Assembly (NCBI GenBank): GCA_019636735.1
Contig: JAHBWY010000010.1
Span: 1 to 64,000, forward strand
DNA from: Phycisphaeraceae bacterium
Lineage (GTDB): Bacteria > Planctomycetota > Phycisphaerae > Phycisphaerales > SM1A02
Reading direction: 5' to 3'
Length of the DNA stretch: 64,000 nucleotides
The position numbers and the translations under genes are program-made. Position 1 is the first letter of the stretch. Each line of letters starts with the position of its first letter. The notes under the pieces are model-generated. The model had not been told where the DNA came from. It saw only the letters and a program-made list of their open reading frames with translations, and did not search any database. Below are positions 47,986-56,571 of the stretch, one piece after another.

Positions 47986-50390
47986 CGAGAGCGCCCCCCC
48001 CGATCAACCTTCAGCGAGGGCTTGATGAGAAGCACCGGGCGCTGAAGGAGGGAGTTCTCCACGACGATCACGGGCATGATGGACGGTCGCTGCGCGATCT
48101 CGTTCGTCATGCGTCGTCGGAGACCTTCCAACTCGCTCTCCTTCTCACGGATCTTCGCATCATGGAACTCATGCTCCTCAGCGAGGGTCAAGGCATCTCG
48201 GTCGCGACGCAGCCGCGCGAGCTCACGCTCAGTCGCCTCCACCTGGGCGCGAAGGGGCGAGATGAAGAGAACCACCACGACTCCGCGTGTCCTGTCGAGA
48301 CTCGCGCTGAGCTGTCCGCCAGCGTGGGACGCGGTCGCTTGCGTGGGGTCGGTTGAGGTCGGAGAGGTGGTCCATCCCGGCGCGGGCTCAAGACGCAGCG
48401 TCAGTTCGGGCGATGGCGGGTCCAGCAGCACGGTGGCCTCGGTCCCGCGGTGAAGTTCGAGAGAGAGCGTGCGCGGGCTGGCGGAGAGCCGTTGGATCGA
48501 ACCGTCGGAGAGGGTGACCACGATGGTCATGACCGAGATTGCGGTGTCAGCCTGACTCAGCCATCGCTCGTGCGTGCGTGGCGCGTTGGTGCCATCCCAT
48601 TGGATGAAGAGTTGGGCATCCACTGGCACGATGGTGGCCATCGCGCGCGGCTGATCCGGTGGCCCCGCGGCGATCAGGATGATCGAGTGAGGTTCTGTCC
48701 CCCGCTGTGTCGAGACGGCGGAGAGTTCGCGCGGCAACTCGATGGCCATCGACTGGATGGGCGCACGGAGCGTCACGAGGAGTTGGCGATCGGCCTCGAT
48801 CGATCCGAGGATTGGCGAGACTCGACGCTGGAAGCGCTCGAAGGGAATCACCACCTCGGCACCGGTCACGGGAGTGGTCGCCGGTGGAACGGCTGGTGGT
48901 CGCGCGGACGGCGGCGGTGTCGACTCAGGGGGGCCGGACTGCCCCGCGAGTTCACCCGAGGGCGCTGCTGGACCATTCGGTGATGGTGGTGCCGTGGTCG
49001 AAGCCGGCGCGTCGGTGCGACCATCACCTTCGCGTGAAACCGCGCGCGCCTGGTTGTCGGCGGCACTCTCTGGTGGCCGGGCCTTGGCCAACATCTCCTG
49101 TGTGAGCCGCTCGATCGTCTTCGTCGCCTGCGTGGAGTCGTCACGAGCCTTGGCAAGATCGACCTCGAGCATCCTGGCCCGCGCCTCTTCGGAGTGAAGG
49201 GCGCGCTCTCCATCGCGGAGGGCCTGCGTCAATGCTTCGATCTCCCGACGAGCGGCCTGAAGGTCGAGGCGAGCGCTGTTCAACTCGGCGGCGAGGGGTT
49301 CGGAGCCGAAGGGCTTCCATGAGCGATCGATCGCGAGGGCGGCTGCGGCGGTGAGGAGCGCAACGACCGCCACCAACGCGATGGTCTGCGCGACTCGCGC
49401 CGAAGACCTTCGGGGTGAGACGGCCGCGATCGCAGGCCTCGGCTCGTTGACGCGCGCTCCGGGCGCCGCCACGGCAAGGTTCGGCGCGGAGTCTTGCACC
49501 ATCCCCTGCCCCGGCGACTCTGATGACCGCGCGCGCTGCGCCCGCTCGGCCACGCGCTGCGCCTTCGTTTCTTCAACCAGATCACTCCACCACGCGGCGT
49601 GACCCTCGCGCGCGAGCTCCGCGTAGCGCCCATGGCCTGCACGCAGGCCCTTCACTCGAGTTTCGCGAAGATCAAGGAAGAGACCGTTGGCGCGGCGCGA
49701 CGCCTCGAGCGCGGCTGGCGTTCCCTCAAGGCAGAAGCGCCACGCGCAGTGCACTCCGGCGATGGCGCTCTGGAAGTGCGTCGAGAAGGTGACGCGCCAG
49801 CGATCCTCTGGCGGCATGAGTGCGAGCGCTTCGTCGATGAGTTCGAGTGGATCGCACTCGGGACCGTAGATCACCGCCGACAGGCGCGAGGCATCGAGCA
49901 GGAAGCGATTCACCAACTCACCCGCCCAGCCCGCATCACCGCAGGCCCGCTCCCATGCCTCAGAGCGGCGCGGCGACACCGATGGACTCTTCGGAAGCGT
50001 GCGCGGCTCGGGAATCCAGCGAGGCGGACCCTCGAAGCGATCGACCACCACGCCGGGCTGACGAAGGATCCACGCGGGGCCCGCGTGCGTGAGTTCGGCG
50101 CTTGACAGCACCAGAAAGTGCGCCAGCTTGTTCGCTCGCCCGCTCGCATCGGGGAGCGCCGGGCGCACGGACATCAGCACATGCTGGGAGTGACCGCCGA
50201 TCTCCAGTCTGAGGTGAGAGAACGATGGTTCGGCATGAAGGGAATCGCCGTGCGGTCGATAGCCGCCCAGCGTTTCGAGGCGCTCCTCAAGGATCGTCGG
50301 CATGCCCGTGGTCATGGCCACGGTGCAGAACCCCCCCGACTCCTGGCGGAGGCCGCGAGAGGCCGAGGTATGGATCAGTTCGAACGCCAT
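47982..50390 (-). CDS. GTPase-associated protein with GAP1-N2-like N-terminal domain, membrane-anchored
   Basis: ATG 50390 starts the domain (MAFELIHTSASRGLRQESGG FCTVAMT), which matches my memory of the GAP1-N2 family (GTPase-associated protein 1), always found beside a P-loop GTPase, as here. Residues about 1-280 form this cytoplasmic domain; a TM helix lies at about 333-353 (TIALVAVVALLTAAAALAI); a coiled coil follows (about 365-430), then a Pro/Ser/Thr-rich linker, a beta-rich part, and a C-terminal coiled coil (ATERELARLRRDRDALTLAE). The 802-residue chain therefore links a GTPase-facing domain to a long extracytoplasmic rod. It starts 1 base after the GTPase stop and overlaps the next gene by ATGA. 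Biochemical activity is unknown. Confidence 0.75.
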   Translation of the reverse strand: MAFELIHTSASRGLRQESGGFCTVAMTTGMPTILEERLETLGGYRPHGDSLHAEPSFSHLRLEIGGHSQHVLMSVRPALPDASGRANKLAHFLVLSSAELTHAGPAWILRQPGVVVDRFEGPPRWIPEPRTLPKSPSVSPRRSEAWERACGDAGWAGELVNRFLLDASRLSAVIYGPECDPLELIDEALALMPPEDRWRVTFSTHFQSAIAGVHCAWRFCLEGTPAALEASRRANGLFLDLRETRVKGLRAGHGRYAELAREGHAAWWSDLVEETKAQRVAERAQRARSSESPGQGMVQDSAPNLAVAAPGARVNEPRPAIAAVSPRRSSARVAQTIALVAVVALLTAAAALAIDRSWKPFGSEPLAAELNSARLDLQAARREIEALTQALRDGERALHSEEARARMLEVDLAKARDDSTQATKTIERLTQEMLAKARPPESAADNQARAVSREGDGRTDAPASTTAPPSPNGPAAPSGELAGQSGPPESTPPPSARPPAVPPATTPVTGAEVVIPFERFQRRVSPILGSIEADRQLLVTLRAPIQSMAIELPRELSAVSTQRGTEPHSIILIAAGPPDQPRAMATIVPVDAQLFIQWDGTNAPRTHERWLSQADTAISVMTIVVTLSDGSIQRLSASPRTLSLELHRGTEATVLLDPPSPELTLRLEPAPGWTTSPTSTDPTQATASHAGGQLSASLDRTRGVVVVLFISPLRAQVEATERELARLRRDRDALTLAEEHEFHDAKIREKESELEGLRRRMTNEIAQRPSIMPVIVVENSLLQRPVLLIKPSLKVDRGGRSR

Positions 50391-50391
50391 G

Positions 50392-51708
50392 TCATGCGTT
50401 CCGTGCCGCCTCGACAATGGACTGGATCGAGTCGAGGGCATCCGGCGAGCCTGCGCTCTTGTTGCTGCCGATGAGCGTGGTGCCCCAGCGAGCGATCGCA
50501 TACGCGAAGGGGACCGTGACCCAGCGCGGCTGGATGTCTCGCGGCCGGATGGTCAGGAGACCCGTGGTTGGGTCGCGCTGCGGGCTGGTCCCGAACGCGC
50601 TCACGGGAATGTAGATGACGCGCTCGCACGCATCTTCCGCGGTGGCGACGAACTCCGGTGCGAAGCGAACGAGCATCTCGCGCACCGCGGCCGAGACTCG
50701 ATCGACGCGCTTCACATCGACGAAGCCAAGCTCGCGATCGCCACGCCGCTTGACCCAGTAGGGATCGCTCTCGATGTCCTCGGGAATGAGCTTCGACCAG
50801 GTGTCGCTCTTGCCCACCAGCACCATGAGCACCTTTCGCAGGCGCTCAGTGGCTGGCAGGCCCGAGTGATGACGGATCCGCTGCGCCATCTCCATGAGCA
50901 GGCGCTCCTGGAGGTCGGAGGTTTGCCCGTTGGTGATCTGTGGATCGCGACTCACGGCACCGAGGATCTCGCGGAAGCGAAGATCCTGTGTCGGATCGAA
51001 GAGGAACATCAGCACGCTTGCGTGCGCGAGGTGCTGCGTGCCGGGCTGAAGGACGGAGTCGCTGCCGGGACGGAAGTGCTCGCCTGCGTTGTCGTAGAGG
51101 CACATCAGGTGAGCGCATTGATCCGCGGCGGCGGCGTTCGGATGGCGCCCCTGCGGCCTGATGATGAAGATGAACGGCCGAGGCAAGAGCATGCTGACGC
51201 CCACTTCGCGCTGCACCGAGCGATACGGCCCCTCGGCGAGTTCAGTCTTGGCGATTGACACCGGCTCGTCCGTGCGGCTCGGCATGAAGAGCATCGCCTC
51301 GTTTCGAGCGAGCGGTGCCGAGGCGATCGGGTCGGCATCGACCATCGCCAAGGCGAAGTGCGTGGCGCAGCGACGACGCCACTCCGTGGCCGCCGCCGCG
51401 AGGAAGCAGCTCTTCCCAGCCGCCGGCGGCCCGGCAATTGAGTAAATGACAAGCGGCCGCTCCAGGGCCACCTGAGGAATGGTGAGATGGCAGCGTGGGC
51501 ATGCGATCTCCGAACAGATGCTTCCGAGGGGATCGATGGCATCGCCCGCAGCCGTGAAGCGCGAGGGCAGGAACCGCACTCCATCATCGGCGGTCAGCTT
51601 GGAGTCGCCCCTCAGATCGGGGTGCGTGGCGACCCATGGCATCTCATCGGCCCGGAATCGGTGCCAGCAATGAGGACAGGTGAGCTGCGCCAGAAGCTTG
51701 CGTGCCAC
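50392..51708 (-). CDS. Zinc-ribbon P-loop GTPase (double-GTPase/GAP1-associated type)
   Basis: From GTG 51708 the 438-residue protein opens with CPHC (residues 11-14) and a second knuckle CPRCH near residue 70, forming a zinc ribbon. The P-loop is GPPAAGKS (about 93-100), the G3-like motif is DNAG (about 206-209, CLYDNAGEHF), and the G4-like motif is GKSD (about 299-302, LMVLVGKSDTW). These features fit a TRAFAC-type GTPase of the kind paired with GAP1 proteins. Upstream in-frame starts at 51840 and 51885 would overlap the start region of the divergent vWA gene, so I prefer GTG 51708. It is the first gene of the eight-gene unit and a likely regulatory switch. Confidence 0.75.
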   Translation of the reverse strand: MARKLLAQLTCPHCWHRFRADEMPWVATHPDLRGDSKLTADDGVRFLPSRFTAAGDAIDPLGSICSEIACPRCHLTIPQVALERPLVIYSIAGPPAAGKSCFLAAAATEWRRRCATHFALAMVDADPIASAPLARNEAMLFMPSRTDEPVSIAKTELAEGPYRSVQREVGVSMLLPRPFIFIIRPQGRHPNAAAADQCAHLMCLYDNAGEHFRPGSDSVLQPGTQHLAHASVLMFLFDPTQDLRFREILGAVSRDPQITNGQTSDLQERLLMEMAQRIRHHSGLPATERLRKVLMVLVGKSDTWSKLIPEDIESDPYWVKRRGDRELGFVDVKRVDRVSAAVREMLVRFAPEFVATAEDACERVIYIPVSAFGTSPQRDPTTGLLTIRPRDIQPRWVTVPFAYAIARWGTTLIGSNKSAGSPDALDSIQSIVEAARNA

Positions 51709-51838
51709 CGTGCGTATAAGGTAGCGAGCGGGCGGCGTTTCACCTTGCTTGCGGAGGGAAACACGCGCCGCGAAATCGACGAGGACCGAGCCGTCTATCC
51801 GGCGTGTCGGTCTGATGGGATGCTTCGAGACAGCCCGC
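51709..51838. promoter_or_regulatory. Divergent promoter region of the GTPase operon and the vWA gene
   Basis: If the starts chosen here are right, this 130-base segment must drive both directions. It contains TTATAC just upstream of the GTPase start (minus strand), but this is too close to GTG 51708 to be a -10 for a normal leader. No clear operator palindrome is seen. Confidence 0.35.
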
Positions 51839-52834
51839 ATGAGCCGCGTTGCCGAGCTTCCACCTCGACCTCCCCCCTGGGTCATCCTGCGCGCCTATGG
51901 ACAAGGTGCGCGGCGCCTGGGAGTGATGGCGATTGCGCTCTTTGTCTTGCTGGCGCTCTTGCTTCTATCGCCCAGCGAAACGGCCGGCGGTGGGAGTGGC
52001 GGAGGCGAGGGCGGTGGCACCGGAACTGGTGTTGGCATCGGTGCGGGACCAGGAAGTGGCGCTGGCTTCTTGGCGAGCGGTGGGACAGGTGGGGGCGCTT
52101 CGACAGGTGATCTCGCCGCGAGCGCAGAGACGAACTCGGAGAGCGCCGAGCCGGCGGCGAGTGCGCCGGCGTCGCCTGCCGCGGCTGCATCGAGAGCGCC
52201 GGTGCGCATCGGGTTCACCGCCGCGGAGGAGCAGGTCGCCGAGCCTACGCCGGTGGCGGTGACACCAGCCGGAGGCGCGGCGTCGGGAGGTTCGACGGCG
52301 GGTGGCGGCGGCCGTGGCGATGCGCCGTCCTTCATGGGAGTCACGGGGCGAGGATCGCGCGTCGTCTATGTCATCGACTGTAGCGGCAGCATGAGCACGG
52401 GAAATCGCTTTGCCCATGCTCGATACGAACTGAAGCAGTCCATTCGTGCCCTGCCCCGTGATGGCGAGTTTTTCGTGATCTTCTTCGATCACGAGTCGCA
52501 TCCGATGCCCGCGCAGGCGCTCGTCCGCGCGACTCCAGCCACCATCGATCGCTACAGCAAGTGGATCGACGAGCAGCGGCCGCTCGGAGGGACCGACCCG
52601 ACCGAGGCGATGAAGTATGCGATCGGGCTGGCACCGGACACGATCTTCCTGATGAGCGACGGCATCTTTGCGGAGTCCGCCGCGACTGAGATCAGGGCCG
52701 CGAATCGAAGGAACATCTCGATCTGCACCATCGCGTTCCATGACCCGAGTGGCGGACCGCTCCTTGAGCGCATCGCCAGGGAGAACGAGGGAACCTATCG
52801 ATTTGTGGCGCCGCCTTCGGCGCGGGCTCCGTGA
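51839..52834 (+). CDS. Membrane-anchored vWA-domain protein
   Basis: ATG 51839 (MSRVAELPPRPPPWVILRAY) is chosen since it gives a short cytoplasmic N-terminus, a TM helix (about 28-44, LGVMAIALFVLLALLLLS) and then a Gly/Ala/Ser-rich linker of about 110 residues. The C-terminal vWA domain has an intact MIDAS motif (DCSGSMS, about 180-186), the threonine in RPLGGTDPTEAM and the aspartate in FLMSDGIFAE. vWA domains bind protein ligands through a metal ion. It is divergent from the GTPase operon and, given vWA proteins often pair with such NTPase systems, probably belongs to it. It converges on xylA with only 12 bases between stops. Confidence 0.85.
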   Translation: MSRVAELPPRPPPWVILRAYGQGARRLGVMAIALFVLLALLLLSPSETAGGGSGGGEGGGTGTGVGIGAGPGSGAGFLASGGTGGGASTGDLAASAETNSESAEPAASAPASPAAAASRAPVRIGFTAAEEQVAEPTPVAVTPAGGAASGGSTAGGGGRGDAPSFMGVTGRGSRVVYVIDCSGSMSTGNRFAHARYELKQSIRALPRDGEFFVIFFDHESHPMPAQALVRATPATIDRYSKWIDEQRPLGGTDPTEAMKYAIGLAPDTIFLMSDGIFAESAATEIRAANRRNISICTIAFHDPSGGPLLERIARENEGTYRFVAPPSARAP

Positions 52835-52846
52835 CCGGGCGGGTGG

Positions 52847-54160
52847 TCACCTCGCCTCTTCGAGAAGTGACTCAAGCCACTCCTGACGACCGCTTTCGAG
52901 CGTGGGTTCCGGGGCCTCGCGCATGATCCGGTCGCAGTCGGCCAGTGACATGGTACCGGCGTCGATTCGACGACCTTCATCGTCGGCCCAGCTTCGATAT
53001 CGATGTCGCAGGAAGGAGTCGAGTTCACCTCGCGCCCTGATCGCCGCGGCCATGCGAAGGCCGCGCGCGAACGCGTCCATGCCGGCGCGATGCGCGTGGA
53101 AGAGGTCGACAGGCTCGAAGCTCTCACGGCGACGCTTCGCATCGAAGTTGAGACCGCCGGGAGCGAGGCCGCCCGCCCCGAGCACCACCAGCATCACGCG
53201 CGTGGCCAGGGAAGCATCGATGGGAAACTGGTCGGTGTCCCAACCGAGGTTCGGAGTGCCCATGTTGGCGTCGATCGAGCCAAGTCGGCCGGCGACCGCG
53301 GCCATGGTGAGTTCGTGCTCCATCGTGTGCCCGGCGAGCGTGGCGTGATTCGTCTCCACATTGAGCCAGAAGCGATCAAAGAGATCGAAGGCGCGGAGGA
53401 ACTCGAGGGTCGCCGCGACATCGCTGTCGTACTGGTGCGTGGAGGGCTCCTTCGGTTTCGGTTCGATGTAGAGGCGACCGCGAAAGCCGATGGAATCCGC
53501 GTGCTCCGCCGCCATCCGCAGAAAGCGTGCGCGGTGTCGCTGCTCGAGCGCGACATCGGTGTTGAGCAGCGTGGTGTAGCCCTCGCGCCCGCCCCAGAAG
53601 ACGAAACCGGCGCCGTCCAAACGCTGAGTGGCCTCCATGGCATGCTTCACCTGCGCGGCGGCGTGCATGAAGACGCGAACCTGCGGAGAGGTGGCGGCGC
53701 CTGAGACATAGCGCGGGTGGGAGAAGAGGTTCGCAGTGCCCCAGAGGAGGCGCACACCCGTCGCCTGCTGGTGCTGGACGCAATGGTCGACGACGGCCTG
53801 AAGGTGGCGCTCGCTCTCGGCGAGCGTGCGACCCTCGGGAGCGATGTCGCGATCGTGGAAGCACCAGAAGTCGATGCGGCACTTCACGAGGAACTCGAAG
53901 AAGGCGTCGATGCGCCGCTTGGCATCATCGATCGTGTCGCCTCCTCGCTCCCACGGCATGATCGCGGTCGGAGCGCCGAAGGGGTCGGCAAGGCCGTTGC
54001 GCATCGTGTGCCAGAAGCATGCGGCAAAGCGAAGATGCTCGCGCATGGTGCGACCCTCGATGAGCTCAGCCGAATCGGGGTCGTAGCAGCGGAACGCCAG
54101 CGGATCGCTCGAAGCGGGGTCGCTGAACGAGAGTCGAGGGACTTCCGGGAAGTACGCCAT
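52847..54160 (-). CDS. xylA: Xylose isomerase
   Basis: XylA interconverts xylose and xylulose (and glucose and fructose). The 437-residue protein shows WCFHDRDIAPEG with the catalytic His and Asp, FWGGREGY, the metal-ligand segments IEPKPKEPSTHQYD, NVETNHATLAGHTMEHEL, DANMG and WDTDQFP, and the late GLNFDAKRRRES. Length is normal for class II xylose isomerases. No xylB or xylose transporter is adjacent. Confidence 0.96.
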   Translation of the reverse strand: MAYFPEVPRLSFSDPASSDPLAFRCYDPDSAELIEGRTMREHLRFAACFWHTMRNGLADPFGAPTAIMPWERGGDTIDDAKRRIDAFFEFLVKCRIDFWCFHDRDIAPEGRTLAESERHLQAVVDHCVQHQQATGVRLLWGTANLFSHPRYVSGAATSPQVRVFMHAAAQVKHAMEATQRLDGAGFVFWGGREGYTTLLNTDVALEQRHRARFLRMAAEHADSIGFRGRLYIEPKPKEPSTHQYDSDVAATLEFLRAFDLFDRFWLNVETNHATLAGHTMEHELTMAAVAGRLGSIDANMGTPNLGWDTDQFPIDASLATRVMLVVLGAGGLAPGGLNFDAKRRRESFEPVDLFHAHRAGMDAFARGLRMAAAIRARGELDSFLRHRYRSWADDEGRRIDAGTMSLADCDRIMREAPEPTLESGRQEWLESLLEEAR

Positions 54161-54199
54161 GGCGCGTGCAGGCTACGCGAGCGCCGCGCGGTCGACGGA

Positions 54200-55129
54200 T
54201 CAGGGCGGAGGGAAGTCGCCGCGCGCAATCAACGGAGCCAGCGCGGCGCCGGCATTTCCGAATGCGACGAGTGACACGGCGCCAAGTCGGACGACGGCGG
54301 CAAGAGTGGGCCGGCGCTTCCAGAGGTCTGGCGGCACTTCCGCGACGAGAGCGGCCAGTGGCGCCGCGACGGCGACGGGCCAGTGCCAGAAGGGGAAGTC
54401 TTCAGGACCGTACCCGGCGCCGATGACCGCAATGCCGACAAGGAGCGCCGCGACGAGCGGTGCCAGCGCGGAACTCGCGCGCACCGACGCGAAGATCAGT
54501 GAGAGAAGTGCGGCGACGACCGCGAAGAGCGCGAGGGCAGCCGTGTTCGTGGTCAGCTTCTCGAATCCGCTCGCAATCACGACGCCTGCAAGACCGGCGA
54601 AGGGAACAGCGACCGTGAGGCATGCGAGCGCACGGGAGGTTCGCGAGTGCCGCTCCGCGCCACCCTTGCGCCAGAGGAAGACGAGGACGAGCGCGAGAAG
54701 CAGCACGCACACGCCGATCCCGATCCGCGAGTTGGTGTCGCGGAGTCCCGGGACCAGGAGCGCCCACCCCGTAATGGCGCCCGCGCCGGCCGCGGCAAGC
54801 CAGCCCGGCATGAACCACGCCACGAGCGCAATCGCCGCAACAGCGGGCGCGAACCACTCCCATGCCGTGGGCGGCGGCCATCGAAGTCCCTGCCGAGCAT
54901 GGAAACTGAGAATGAAGACGAGCGCCATCGCTGGAACTATCGCCAGCCATCCGGACGCCCGGACCTCAAGCCAGGAGAGGAACTTCCGCGCCGCCCCACC
55001 GCCGCCTCCGCCAGCGCGGCGCCCCGCGAGGATGCGCAGCACTGCATCGATGAGCAGGAGAAGAAGCAAGAGCGCTCCACCCGCAGCCGCGGGGATGAGC
55101 ACTCCATGAATGGCGATCTGCTGAGGCAT
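54200..55129 (-). CDS. Polytopic membrane protein, unknown function
   Basis: From ATG 55129 the 309-residue product has about nine hydrophobic helices (IPAAAGGALLLLLLLIDAVL, WLAIVPAMALVFILSF, WFAPAVAAIALVAWFM, ITGWALLVPG, IGVCVLLLALVLVFLW and later ones) and little else. The ORF reads open farther upstream but that part is hydrophilic and lacks a start context. I recognise no family; it starts 39 bases upstream of xylA on the same strand and may share transcription with it. Confidence 0.65.
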   Translation of the reverse strand: MPQQIAIHGVLIPAAAGGALLLLLLLIDAVLRILAGRRAGGGGGGAARKFLSWLEVRASGWLAIVPAMALVFILSFHARQGLRWPPPTAWEWFAPAVAAIALVAWFMPGWLAAAGAGAITGWALLVPGLRDTNSRIGIGVCVLLLALVLVFLWRKGGAERHSRTSRALACLTVAVPFAGLAGVVIASGFEKLTTNTAALALFAVVAALLSLIFASVRASSALAPLVAALLVGIAVIGAGYGPEDFPFWHWPVAVAAPLAALVAEVPPDLWKRRPTLAAVVRLGAVSLVAFGNAGAALAPLIARGDFPPP

Positions 55130-55237
55130 GGCGGGGCCGTCGCAGGAAGTGAGCGGATTCCAAGAGATCCGGCACTGTCGCCCATTCGCAGCGATCAGTG
55201 CCGGACCCAATGTCGCTCAAGATCGAGCGGAAGCCGA

Positions 55238-55951
55238 TTACTGCTCCAAGATGCCTTCGAGCGCCACAATCACGCGGACATCGTCACCCAGCGCACCATT
55301 CTCGACGCCGTAGCTGACGCCGAACTCGCTGCGCTTGATGTTGAAGGTCGCTTCGAAGCCAATCCTGCGTCCCATGCCCTTGTCCCCTGTGCCGGTCCAC
55401 TCCACTCGCGCGGTGATGGGCTTGGTCACTCCGCGCATCGTGAGGTCGCCGGTGACATCGTAGAAGTTGCCGTCAACCTTCTTCGCCGATGTGCTCTTGA
55501 AGGTCATCGTCGGGAACTCCCGAGCGCTGAAGAAGTCGGGCGCACGAAGGTGATTGTCCCGCGGCGTCGAGGCGGTGTTGACGCTGTTGACATCGATGGT
55601 GATGTCGAAGGAGAGACCGTCGGCGGAGGCGCTGTCGGACTTGATCGTTCCCGTGACCGTATCGAAGCGTCCCCAGAAGTACGCCACACCGAGGTGTTGC
55701 ACTCGGAAGAGCGCCGTCGAGTGGCCGGTGTCAACTTTGAAGGTCTCGACCGCTGCCGCGTGCGCCGGGGCCGCGGTGACAGCCGGAACGACCGCAGCGA
55801 TCGTGGTTGAACGGAGGGAGCTCGACGCCATGGCCCCGGCGACGGCAACGGCCGCTGTGCCGAGCAGCGCAGTGGCGACGAGCGCAGGATGGCGACGCAG
55901 CTTGGCGGTCGCGGTGCGGATGATGCAGGTGGGAAGGGGTTGGTTCGTCAT
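55238..55951 (-). CDS. YceI-family periplasmic lipid-binding protein
   Basis: The 237-residue protein starts at ATG 55951 with GGAG upstream and carries an N-terminal hydrophobic segment (ALVATALLGTAAVAVAGA) consistent with export. The YceI beta-barrel pattern is clear: KVDTGHSTALFRVQHLGVAY, FDITIDVNSVNTASTPRD, FFSAREFPTMTFKST, GDLTMRGVTKPITARVEW and RRIGFEATFNIKRSEFGV. YceI proteins bind isoprenoid lipids such as polyprenols in the periplasm. Residues about 40-68 form a long Ala/Val/Thr-rich stretch before the domain. No partner cytochrome is adjacent. Confidence 0.93.
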   Translation of the reverse strand: MTNQPLPTCIIRTATAKLRRHPALVATALLGTAAVAVAGAMASSSLRSTTIAAVVPAVTAAPAHAAAVETFKVDTGHSTALFRVQHLGVAYFWGRFDTVTGTIKSDSASADGLSFDITIDVNSVNTASTPRDNHLRAPDFFSAREFPTMTFKSTSAKKVDGNFYDVTGDLTMRGVTKPITARVEWTGTGDKGMGRRIGFEATFNIKRSEFGVSYGVENGALGDDVRVIVALEGILEQ

Positions 55952-56106
55952 GGAATTGGTCTCCAGTGATGGGATGCGAGTGTGACGGCGTGCAAGATGC
56001 CGGCCCGGCAGGACCGCTGCCGCGTTCGAGCCCCACGATACCGACCGGGGCCGTGCAGGATTCGCCGCCGAAGGGACTCTGGATGTTGCGAGATTCGCAG
56101 GGCGAA

Positions 56107-56571
56107 CTACGCGACGGCGTCTGCCCGGCGAGTGGGGCTCGCGGCACCGCGCGCCGGCTCGGGGGTAGCCCCCGTTCGAGGCAGCATGCGCAGTCGATCC
56201 GCCCACGCGTTCCGCTCGCTCTCGAGGAGGCGCGCCACATTGCGAGCGTGCGCCGCTTCGCGTTGCGTGGTGCAGCGGACCATCAGCCCGTGCAGGTAGA
56301 CAGTCAAGCCATTCATGGCCCCCGCGACAGGCGACGGCGCTTCCGTGCGGAGCATGGTGGTCAGCTCGAGCAGCAGGCCTCGGCAGATGGCCGCGCGGTC
56401 GTGGGCCTCGTCGAGCGCGTTGCGCTCGATGGCGTCGGCCGCGGATATCGCCGCGGCGATGGCGCCGTCGAGCAGCATGAGGCGCTGCTGAACTGGATCG
56501 GCCGAGATCAGGCTGGAGGCTGCGTAGTGGTTGGCGGGAAGGTTCGATCCCGATGAATGTGCCTGCGTCAT
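56107..56571 (-). CDS. fliS: Flagellar secretion chaperone FliS-like
   Basis: FliS binds flagellin in the cytosol and delivers it to the flagellar export gate. The 154-residue product has the FliS-type start ANHYAASSLISADPVQQRLM LLDGAIAAA split here as ANHYAASSLI and QQRLMLLDGAIAAA, followed by three further helices. ATG 56571 overlaps the fliD stop (ATGA), the classic fliD-fliS order, which supports the assignment. The C-terminal 25 residues (RTGATPEPARGAASPTRRAD) are disordered and longer than usual. Sequence similarity is modest, so the name rests partly on context. Confidence 0.75.
   Translation of the reverse strand: MTQAHSSGSNLPANHYAASSLISADPVQQRLMLLDGAIAAAISAADAIERNALDEAHDRAAICRGLLLELTTMLRTEAPSPVAGAMNGLTVYLHGLMVRCTTQREAAHARNVARLLESERNAWADRLRMLPRTGATPEPARGAASPTRRADAVA

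Noticed and set aside
40466..52834. Assignment of the cluster as a Zorya defence system
   Set aside because: There is an ExbB/MotA-type and ExbD-like pair as in ZorAB, but no ZorC, ZorD helicase or ZorE nuclease and no OmpA-like peptidoglycan-binding domain; the GTPase/GAP1 content is different.
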